DNA of 6,754 bases. Source: Caryophanales bacterium. Lineage in GTDB: Bacteria > Bacillota_I > Bacilli_A > RFN20 > JAISJY01. The DNA is taken from contig JAISJY010000174.1 in NCBI GenBank assembly GCA_031261365.1, positions 1 to 6,754 of the forward strand. The letters are read 5' to 3'. The position numbers and the translations under genes were made by a program. Below, in pieces: positions 1 to 5,938 of the stretch. The notes under the pieces are model-generated. The model was not told where the DNA came from. It did no database searches and saw only the letters and a list, made by a program, of their open reading frames with translations. Each line of letters starts with the position of its first letter. Positions within the stretch are counted from its first letter, which is position 1.

Positions 1-170
1 TTTAAAATATCATTCTTTTCTTGAAAATGATTATAAAATGTTTTGCGAGATATCATCGCTTTTTCACAAATGTCAGTAACTGAAATATTCTCATATTTCT
101 TAATGCCTAATAAATAAATTAAGGCAAATGTGATGTCTTGTTGACTTCTTTCGTTTTTAGATTTATTCAT
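1..170 (-). CDS. TetR-family transcriptional repressor, N-terminal part only (cut by window edge)
   Basis: Reading the minus strand from the ATG at 168-170 gives 56 complete codons with no stop before the window edge. The start MNKSKNERSQQDITFALIYL leads into a helix-turn-helix with the run ISVTDICEKAMISRKTFYNHF at about residues 31-51. This is the classic TetR N-terminal DNA-binding signature (Ile-x-x-Ile-Cys, then Ser-Arg-x-Thr-Phe-Tyr-x-His-Phe). The start is supported by an AGGAAG ribosome binding site at 179-184, 8 nt upstream. The ligand-binding C-terminal domain lies outside the window, so the effector and targets are unknown. It lies downstream of the ArsR-like gene on the same strand, 94 bp away, with its own promoter-like sequence, so it need not belong to the same transcription unit. 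The TetR assignment is good; any link to the sugar operon is unproven. Confidence 0.85.
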   Translation of the reverse strand, partial: MNKSKNERSQQDITFALIYLLGIKKYENISVTDICEKAMISRKTFYNHFQEKNDIL

Positions 171-193
171 ATATATTACTTCCTATCTTATAA

Positions 194-224
194 AATATAG
201 CACAAATTAAATAAAAAGAGTAAA
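194..224 (-). promoter_or_regulatory. Probable extended -10 promoter of the TetR-type gene
   Basis: On the minus strand, TGCTATATT (194-202) is an extended -10 element (TGn plus TATATT). A TTTACT -35-like hexamer lies at 219-224, with a 19-nt spacer that is longer than ideal. Transcription would start near 187 and give a short leader containing the AGGAAG ribosome binding site. An alternative pair, TTGCGT (231-236) and TATTTA (208-213) with a 17-nt spacer, is also possible. No convincing TetR operator palindrome was seen in this gap (171-264). Confidence 0.4.
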
Positions 225-264
225 AATTTTACGCAAATGCAATAAATGTACAAAAATACAATAA

Positions 265-1185
265 TTACCAAGAAATATTAATACAGATGTCTTGTTCATA
301 ATCACCAAAAGATTTACCAAATAAATTAATCCCACCAATATATTTACTATCTTTCTTGATACCTATTTTTAAAGAAATATAATTATTGTCTTTAATATTT
401 AATTCACTAATTTTAAGTGAAGATATTTTACTTTTATCTAAAAAAACACCTTCCTCATTAATTTCCCAATTAGTTAAAATACCATATTGAGTTAATTCTT
501 TCGGCCACCAGCGGGGATTATGTTTGCCAGGTCTTCCTCCAAAATCTCCGGGACAAGTCCAAGTACCTATTTCTATATTATTAATCCAAACGGTGATGTC
601 ACTTTTCCAGTCATTCCGATAAAAAGGAGCTTCACTACAAGCTTCAAAAGAAAGAGATAATTGTTTAATAGTTTTAGGTAACATTTTACTAGCTAAACGA
701 TATTCTAAAAAACCTTGATGAAACCAAATCAATGAAGCCTTTCCTCTTTCTTCGTTAAAAAATATGGATTCATCATTATCAATACCTAAAGTATTATTAG
801 CACTTGCCATACCACAGCCGGGTTGGACTTCATAACTAGTAAAATTACCAATAGGTATTTCAAAGTTTAAGTCATGACTAACATGCGATTCTGGTTTATA
901 TAAGTTAATACTTATTTTATCTAAAATACGGGAACATAAATTAATTTTGCCGGTATTGTTATATGTTTTTTGAACATTGATAAAGCCACATTCTTGTAAA
1001 ATAGAAATATTTTGCCAAGTGGTTGATAAAGGTGAGCAAGTTCGATCTGATAATTCTTTAATAGACATACTTTTTAAATTAAGTAGCCTTAATATTTCTA
1101 GTCTATCAGGAGAAGATAAAACTCTTCCTAGACTAAGTATTTTTTCATTTTCTTCAAAGATATTAGTTTTTATTTCATTTAACAT
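265..1185 (-). CDS. ArsR-like winged-helix regulator fused to a large putative sugar-sensing C-terminal domain
   Basis: This 306-residue protein is probably the local repressor. Residues about 14-95 form an ArsR-type winged helix: LSSPDRLEILRLL, then IKELSDRTCSPLSTTWQNISIL as the recognition region, then a wing ending near ILDKI. Typical ArsR repressors are about 100 residues; here some 200 more follow. The C-terminal part is rich in predicted beta strands and aromatic residues, including GNFTSYEV (113-120) and GDFGGRPGKHNPRWW (213-227). That pattern fits the long ArsR-type regulators found beside glycoside hydrolase genes, where the C-terminal domain is presumed to bind a carbohydrate. Ligand sensing is inference. 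The ATG at 1183-1185 is chosen because AGAGAGG (1190-1196) lies 4 nt upstream. A longer reading from TTG at 1210-1212 adds nine residues, lacks a ribosome binding site and would put the operator palindrome inside the gene. It is divergent from the operon starting at 1316. Confidence 0.8.
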   Translation of the reverse strand: MLNEIKTNIFEENEKILSLGRVLSSPDRLEILRLLNLKSMSIKELSDRTCSPLSTTWQNISILQECGFINVQKTYNNTGKINLCSRILDKISINLYKPESHVSHDLNFEIPIGNFTSYEVQPGCGMASANNTLGIDNDESIFFNEERGKASLIWFHQGFLEYRLASKMLPKTIKQLSLSFEACSEAPFYRNDWKSDITVWINNIEIGTWTCPGDFGGRPGKHNPRWWPKELTQYGILTNWEINEEGVFLDKSKISSLKISELNIKDNNYISLKIGIKKDSKYIGGINLFGKSFGDYEQDICINISW

Positions 1186-1205
1186 AGTGCCTCTCTTATT
1201 ATTGT

Positions 1206-1224
1206 ACTTCAAAAATCTTGAAGT
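1206..1224. promoter_or_regulatory. Operator-like palindrome in the divergent control region
   Basis: ACTTCAA (1206-1212), a 5-nt centre (AAATC) and TTGAAGT (1218-1224) form a perfect inverted repeat with 7-bp arms. The size and symmetry suit a winged-helix dimer. It lies 20 nt upstream of the ArsR-like start codon, and its right arm contains the TTGAAG that serves as -35 box of the upstream rightward promoter. A repressor bound here would block that promoter and probably its own gene as well. It is the clearest palindrome in the gap; the binding protein is inferred from position. Confidence 0.6.
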
Positions 1225-1246
1225 TGTTACTCAATTTTAATATAAA
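1218..1246 (+). promoter_or_regulatory. Upstream rightward promoter P1, overlapping the operator
   Basis: TTGAAG (1218-1223) and TATAAA (1241-1246) are separated by exactly 17 nt, a good sigma-70/sigma-A match. Transcription would start near 1253 and give a leader of about 63 nt before the GH2 start codon. Because the -35 is the right arm of the palindrome, this promoter should be sensitive to the bound repressor. Confidence 0.5.
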
Positions 1247-1260
1247 ATAATATATCTCTC

Positions 1261-1288
1261 TTTACTCCAAAATAATATCATTTATAAT
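1261..1288 (+). promoter_or_regulatory. Downstream rightward promoter P2 for the GH2-GRE operon
   Basis: TTTACT (1261-1266) and a perfect TATAAT (1283-1288) are separated by 16 nt. Transcription would start near 1295, leaving a leader of about 20 nt that still contains the GAGAGAG ribosome binding site (1301-1307). The -10 is better than that of P1 and the -35 comparable. It lies about 40 bp clear of the palindrome, so the operator would not directly cover it. Confidence 0.5.
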
Positions 1289-1315
1289 TTAATCATAATT
1301 GAGAGAGAAATTATC

Positions 1316-3040
1316 ATGAAAACAGCATTTTTGCGGGCAGAATACCCGCGTCCAACCTTTAAAAGAACTTCGTGGATTTTGTTAAATGGAGTCTGGAACT
1401 TTGATTTTGATGATGAAAATATAGGTTTAAAAAATAAATATTATAATAGTAATCTCTTAAAGCAAAAAATTAATGTTCCTTTTGCTTATCAAAGTAAATT
1501 AAGTGGTATTAATAAGCAAGAACAACATTACATAATGTGGTATCAAAAAGATTTCAAAGTAAATATTTCTAATAAAAGATACATCTTATTTTTTAATAGA
1601 GTAGATTATTATGCGTCTGTTTATTTAAATGGTTATCATTTAGGAGACCATGAAGGTGGCTATTCCCGTTTTAGTTTTGATATTACAGATTATTTAAAAG
1701 AAAACAATACCTTAACAGTTAGAGTAGAAGATTATAATAATCAAAGACAACCGAGAGGCAAACAATGTTATGATGAGCCTAATAGATGTTGGTATCAAGC
1801 CACAAGCGGTATTTGGCAAAGTGTTTGGATTGAAGAAGTCGGTAGTAATTATTTCAAAGATGCTAAATTTGTCAGTGATATTCATAAAAATGAAGTGGAA
1901 GCTACTATTTCAACTTATACAAATAAAGGAAGTATTTCTTTAAGTATTTCTTATCAAGGAAAAGTCGTAAGTAAGCAAATAATAGATATTAAGAGTAATG
2001 AAAGTAAAGTTGTTGTGGTAATAAAGCCTAATGATTATATTGATAAGTTATATTATTGGAGTGTTAATGAACCTAATTTATACGATGTTACTTTAGAACT
2101 ATTGGTTGCTGATAAAGTAGAAGATAGAGTAGAAACTTATTTTGCTTTTAGAGAAATTAAAGTAGTTGAAGGTAGAATATTATTAAATGATATACCTATT
2201 TATCAAAAATTAGTTTTAGATCAAGGTTACTTTGATGATGGAGATTTAACTCCTTCTAAAGTTGAATTATTTAAAAAAGATATTGAGTATTGCCAAGAAT
2301 TTGGCTTTAATGGAGCTAGAAAACATCAAAAGATAGAAGATGAATATTACTATTATTATGCTGATATTTTAGGTTTTTTAGTTTGGGCTGAAATGCCGAG
2401 TGCTTATGAGTTTTCAAGTTTTGAAATTAGTAAATTAAGTGAGCAATATTTAAATATTATTAATGAATTAAGTAATCATCCTTGTATCATTGTTTGGGTT
2501 CCTTTAAATGAATCTTGGGGTCTTAATAAAATATTAAAAGATAAACAACAACAAGATTATGCTAAAGCTTTATATTATTTAACTAAAGCTATTGATAAGA
2601 CTAGATTAATTTCTAATAATGATGGTTGGGAACAAGTAGATGAAACAGATATTATTGGAGTTCATGACTATGCTAAAGATGGTAGTGATTTTCTAAATAA
2701 ATATCAATTAGCTAATATAGAAAACTGTTATCCTATGCATAGACGCTTATTTGCTTATGGGGCAAAGTATTTAAATCAGCCTTTAATAATGAGTGAGTTT
2801 GGAGGTATTACAATTCAAGATAATAAAGTATTAAAAGACTGTTGGGGTTATAATCTTCCTTTGAGTAAAGAAGAGTTTCAAAAGACTTTAAAAAATCTAA
2901 TTGATAATATTAAACTTGCCTATTTTGTGGGTTATTGTTATACTCAATTAAGTGATGTTAAACAAGAAGTAAATGGTTTATTAGATAAAGACCATAATCC
3001 TAAAATAGAACCTAAATTAGTAAAGGACATTTTAAAATGA
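1316..3040 (+). CDS. Cytoplasmic glycoside hydrolase family 2 enzyme (beta-galactosidase/beta-glucuronidase-like)
   Basis: This 574-residue protein hydrolyses a terminal beta-linked (or L-configured) sugar by the retaining GH2 mechanism; the exact sugar is not evident. The order is a jelly-roll sugar-binding domain (about 1-175, with NGVWNFDFDDEN and VYLNGYHLGDHEGGYSRFSF), an immunoglobulin-like domain (about 178-275) and a TIM barrel (about 280-574). The barrel holds RKHQK (335-339), the acid/base Glu399 in VPLNESWG, and the nucleophile Glu494 in MSEFGG, so both catalytic residues are intact. The length matches compact three-domain GH2 enzymes, not the roughly 1,000-residue LacZ type. There is no signal peptide, so it acts in the cytoplasm on imported oligosaccharides. 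The ATG at 1316 has GAGAGAG (1301-1307) 8 nt upstream. The stop overlaps the next start (ATGA), indicating translational coupling. The family call is firm; the substrate is open. Confidence 0.92.
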   Translation: MKTAFLRAEYPRPTFKRTSWILLNGVWNFDFDDENIGLKNKYYNSNLLKQKINVPFAYQSKLSGINKQEQHYIMWYQKDFKVNISNKRYILFFNRVDYYASVYLNGYHLGDHEGGYSRFSFDITDYLKENNTLTVRVEDYNNQRQPRGKQCYDEPNRCWYQATSGIWQSVWIEEVGSNYFKDAKFVSDIHKNEVEATISTYTNKGSISLSISYQGKVVSKQIIDIKSNESKVVVVIKPNDYIDKLYYWSVNEPNLYDVTLELLVADKVEDRVETYFAFREIKVVEGRILLNDIPIYQKLVLDQGYFDDGDLTPSKVELFKKDIEYCQEFGFNGARKHQKIEDEYYYYYADILGFLVWAEMPSAYEFSSFEISKLSEQYLNIINELSNHPCIIVWVPLNESWGLNKILKDKQQQDYAKALYYLTKAIDKTRLISNNDGWEQVDETDIIGVHDYAKDGSDFLNKYQLANIENCYPMHRRLFAYGAKYLNQPLIMSEFGGITIQDNKVLKDCWGYNLPLSKEEFQKTLKNLIDNIKLAYFVGYCYTQLSDVKQEVNGLLDKDHNPKIEPKLVKDILK

Positions 3041-3888
3041 AAGGGAGAATATTTGCTATTGAGGAGTTTGCCGTCTATGATGGACCAGGCATTAGAACAA
3101 CGCTTTTTCTCAAGGGTTGTCCTTTAAATTGTAATTGGTGTCATAATCCTGAAGGAAAAGAATATAAAAAACAAAGTTTGAGAAACTTAAATGGTTGTCT
3201 TGACTGCAAGGCTTGTTTTAAGGTTTGTCCTTTTAAAAGAGAAAGTTGCAATGCTTGTGGTAATTGTTTAAGTGTTTGCCCTAAAAATCTTATTAGAATG
3301 TCAGGAATAGATTATGAAGCTCAAGAGTTAGCAACTATTTTATTAAAAAATGTTGACATCTTAAAAATGAATAAGGGTGGAATAACAATTACAGGTGGTG
3401 AACCTTTAGCTCAATTAGACTTTTTAAATGAATTATTAGATTTATTAAAAGGCAAAGTTCATTTAGCAATAGAAACTAGTGGTTATTGCCAAACTAATGA
3501 CTTTCTTAAAATAATAAATAAGTTAGATTTAGTTATCATGGATGCTAAAATCATTGAAAAAGAAAAGGCTTTGAAATATTTAGGAGTAGATAATGAATTA
3601 ATTATTAATAATTTAAAAGAATTAAGTAAATCAAAGATACCTCATATTATTAGAATACCTTTAATACCTGAAGTTAGTGATACTTTGGATAATTTGAAAG
3701 ATATAATAGCTTTGATAAAAGATAGTTCTTCTTTGTTAGGAGTGGAATTATTACCATATAATAAGTTCGCGGGGAGTAAATATAAATTAATTGGCAAAGA
3801 ATATAAACCTTTGTTCAAGGAAAACTTGCAAGTTAATATTAATACTAAGATATTTATTGATAATCAAATAGAAGTGAGGGGAATGTAA
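3037..3888 (+). CDS. Glycyl radical enzyme activating enzyme (radical SAM, with two extra 4Fe-4S clusters)
   Basis: This 283-residue radical SAM protein installs the glycyl radical on its partner enzyme, using S-adenosylmethionine and reduced iron-sulfur clusters. Near the N-terminus, DGPGIRTTLFLKGCPLNC leads into the radical SAM cluster motif Cys28-x3-Cys32-x2-Cys35. An inserted ferredoxin-like domain follows with two full sets, Cys54-x2-Cys57-x2-Cys60-x3-Cys64-Pro and Cys71-x2-Cys74-x2-Cys77-x3-Cys81-Pro. The SAM-contact motif GGEP lies at 120-123 and RIPLIP at 206-211. The three-cluster layout is that of activases for the dehydratase/decarboxylase type of glycyl radical enzyme; PflA lacks the insert. 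The gene overlaps GH2 by 4 bp, has AAAGGA (3022-3027) before its ATG, and ends 1 nt before the gene for its evident partner. The enzyme works only under anaerobic conditions. Confidence 0.93.
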   Translation: MKGRIFAIEEFAVYDGPGIRTTLFLKGCPLNCNWCHNPEGKEYKKQSLRNLNGCLDCKACFKVCPFKRESCNACGNCLSVCPKNLIRMSGIDYEAQELATILLKNVDILKMNKGGITITGGEPLAQLDFLNELLDLLKGKVHLAIETSGYCQTNDFLKIINKLDLVIMDAKIIEKEKALKYLGVDNELIINNLKELSKSKIPHIIRIPLIPEVSDTLDNLKDIIALIKDSSSLLGVELLPYNKFAGSKYKLIGKEYKPLFKENLQVNINTKIFIDNQIEVRGM

Positions 3889-3889
3889 A

Positions 3890-5926
3890 ATGAATGCTAG
3901 AATAAAAGTTATTTATGAAAGGTTATTAGCCAAAGAGTACCGTTTAAACAGAAGTGATGAAGTTTATGATTTTGCTAATGATTTTGCTTTTAATAAGGTG
4001 GATTATATTTCAAGAAGTAGTCAAAGATTAGCTAAATTAGTAGAATTAGAGAAATTAACTTTATACCCTGAAGACCGATTTGGTTTTTATAGAAGTTTGA
4101 AAAGTATTCCATCCCTTTTAACAGATGATGAATGGCAAGAATTAAGAAGTAAATATACTATTTTTGATGGAGCTTATGTTGGTAATATTGCCTCTGATTA
4201 TGAAACGATAATTAGAGTGGGCTTTCAAGAAAAGTTAAAAGAAATAGAAAATGAACCTAATGATATTGAACTTTTAGCTATGAAGGAAACAATTAAAGCT
4301 GTTTTAAGAATTAGTCAAAGGTATCAAGAATATGCTTTATTAAAAGGTAATAAAGAATTAGCCGAAGCTTTAAAGATAGTTCCTTTAAAAGGAGCAGAGA
4401 GTTTTTATCAAGCTTGTTTATTTTTAAAGATACTTAATTATTCTTTATGGTTAAATGGTAACAAACATATCACAATAGGAAGGTTTGACCAGTATATGTT
4501 AAGCTATTTTAATAATGATATGAAGAATAAAGTCATTAATGAAGAAGAAGCTTTAGAGATAATAGAAGAGTTATTTCTTTCTTTAAACTTTGATGCTGAT
4601 TTATACCCAGGCATTCAACAAGGTGATAATGGGCAAAGCTTAGTTGTTGGAGGCGTGGATAAAGAGGGGAAAGATGCTTATAATGATTTATCAAGGTTAG
4701 TTTTATTAGCCTCTTTGGAACTAAATTTAATTGACCCTAAAATAAATATGAGAGTAAATAAAAATACGGCTCAGAAATGGTATGATTTAGGAACTCAATT
4801 AACTAAAAAAGGTTTGGGATTTCCGCAATATAGTAATGATGATATTGTTATTCCGGCTTTGTTAAAGTGGGGTTATGCTGAAAAAGATGCTCGGGATTAT
4901 GTGGTGGCAGCCTGTTGGGAGTTTATAATTCCTGGAGTGGCAATGGACATTCCAAATATAGATGCTTTTAATTTTGCTAAAGTTATTAATGATACTATTC
5001 ATACTTATTTGTTAGATTCTGAAACTTATGAAGACTTATTTATAAAAGTCAAAACAAATATGGCTAAAGAAGTTAAAAGAATGGTGGAATTAACAAATAA
5101 TTTATATATGTTGCCTTCCCCTTTGCAATCTGTCATTATGCAAGGTCCTATTTCTAAACATTTAGATATTTCTTTAGGTGGTGTTAAATATTACAATTAT
5201 GGTTTTCATGGGACAGGTTTATCTAATGCTGTGGATGCTTTGTCAGCTTTAAAAAAGACAGTTTATGATAATAAAGAAATATTAAAAGAAGACTTATTAA
5301 AGGCTTTAGATAATGATTTTGTTAATAATGAAAAACTTAGAAATACTTTGATTAATGTTTGCAAGATGGGAACTAATGATGATTATGTTGATAGTATTGC
5401 TTGTCAATTATTAGAGATATTTGCCAAGGAGTGTTCTTCTTATAAAAACCAATGGGGCGGTATTTATCGGGCTGGAACGGGGAGTGCAATGTATTATATT
5501 TGGTATAGTCAAGATTTACCAGCAACTGCCGATGGGAGAAGAGCTAAAGAAAACTTATCAGCTAATTATTCTCCTTCTTTAAACTGTAATATTCCAGGTG
5601 TCTTATCAGTGATTAAATCATTTACTAAACCTAATTTAATTAATGTTTGTAATGGTGGTCCTTTAACTTTAGAATTTCATGATTCTTTATTTAGAAATGA
5701 AGAAGGTAGTCAAAAAGTGGCAATGTTAGTTCAAACATTTGTAGCTTTAGGAGGACATCAACTTCAATTAAATAGCATTAATAGAGATACTTTATTAGAT
5801 GCTCAAAAGAATCCAGAAAAGCATAAGAACTTAATCGTTAGAGTTTGGGGGTGGAGTGGTTATTTTAATGAGTTAGATAAGGTTTATCAAGACCATATAA
5901 TAAAAAGATTAGAGTTTATGAGATAG
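3890..5926 (+). CDS. Short glycyl radical enzyme of unknown substrate (PFL-like fold, dehydratase/lyase type)
   Basis: This 678-residue protein is a glycyl radical enzyme. The fold is marked by GRFDQY (197-202), VVGGVDKEGKDA, the finger-loop ACWE with catalytic Cys342 and Glu344, and the C-terminal radical loop RVWGWSGY (651-658) with the radical on Gly654, 24 residues from the end. A single Cys followed two residues later by Glu is the arrangement in glycerol, propanediol and hydroxyproline dehydratases, choline lyase and some decarboxylases. Pyruvate formate-lyase has two adjacent Cys, so this is not PFL. It is about 80-200 residues shorter than most characterised members (about 760-900), mainly through a compact N-terminus, but all core motifs are present, so it looks complete. 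GAGGGGA (3876-3882) sits 7 nt before the ATG, and the activase gene ends 1 nt upstream. No microcompartment-targeting extension is seen. Lying between glycosidase genes, it probably acts on a sugar or a sugar-derived polyol; this is inference. Confidence 0.9.
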   Translation: MNARIKVIYERLLAKEYRLNRSDEVYDFANDFAFNKVDYISRSSQRLAKLVELEKLTLYPEDRFGFYRSLKSIPSLLTDDEWQELRSKYTIFDGAYVGNIASDYETIIRVGFQEKLKEIENEPNDIELLAMKETIKAVLRISQRYQEYALLKGNKELAEALKIVPLKGAESFYQACLFLKILNYSLWLNGNKHITIGRFDQYMLSYFNNDMKNKVINEEEALEIIEELFLSLNFDADLYPGIQQGDNGQSLVVGGVDKEGKDAYNDLSRLVLLASLELNLIDPKINMRVNKNTAQKWYDLGTQLTKKGLGFPQYSNDDIVIPALLKWGYAEKDARDYVVAACWEFIIPGVAMDIPNIDAFNFAKVINDTIHTYLLDSETYEDLFIKVKTNMAKEVKRMVELTNNLYMLPSPLQSVIMQGPISKHLDISLGGVKYYNYGFHGTGLSNAVDALSALKKTVYDNKEILKEDLLKALDNDFVNNEKLRNTLINVCKMGTNDDYVDSIACQLLEIFAKECSSYKNQWGGIYRAGTGSAMYYIWYSQDLPATADGRRAKENLSANYSPSLNCNIPGVLSVIKSFTKPNLINVCNGGPLTLEFHDSLFRNEEGSQKVAMLVQTFVALGGHQLQLNSINRDTLLDAQKNPEKHKNLIVRVWGWSGYFNELDKVYQDHIIKRLEFMR

Positions 5927-5933
5927 AAAGGAG
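5927..5933 (+). promoter_or_regulatory. Ribosome binding site deciding the GH43 lipoprotein start
   Basis: AAAGGAG begins directly after the TAG of the glycyl radical enzyme gene and lies 5 nt before the ATG at 5939-5941. No terminator or promoter fits in the 12-bp gap, so the lipoprotein gene belongs to the same operon. Confidence 0.75.
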
Positions 5934-5938
5934 AAGTA

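Noticed and set aside
228..256. Possible TetR operator around TTTTACGCAAATGC and AAATGTACAAAA
   Set aside because: Only the outer TTTT/AAAA and a few scattered positions are symmetric; the inner arms do not match, so it is not a credible palindrome.
247..260. Small inverted repeat TGTA-6 nt-TACA downstream of the ArsR-like gene as a terminator
   Set aside because: The stem is only 4 bp and weak, with no convincing T-run placed after it. It is expected by chance in AT-rich DNA.
1186..1212. Extended TTG start for the ArsR-like regulator
   Set aside because: It has no ribosome binding site, uses a rare start codon and would overlap the operator palindrome. The ATG at 1183-1185 has a good AGAGAGG site.
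977..1240. An 87-codon open frame on the plus strand
   Set aside because: It lies antisense to the N-terminal coding part of the ArsR-like gene and the start of the control region. It has no ribosome binding site, resembles no known family, and is low in protein-like features. It is a shadow of the real gene.
3890..3950. A microcompartment-targeting peptide at the N-terminus of the radical enzyme
   Set aside because: The protein begins directly with the helical core sequence, there is no separate amphipathic extension with a linker, and no shell-protein genes are in the window.
3890..5926. Annotation of the glycyl radical enzyme as pyruvate formate-lyase
   Set aside because: The active-site loop has a single Cys followed by Trp-Glu, not adjacent cysteines, and the activase carries two extra clusters that the PFL activase lacks.
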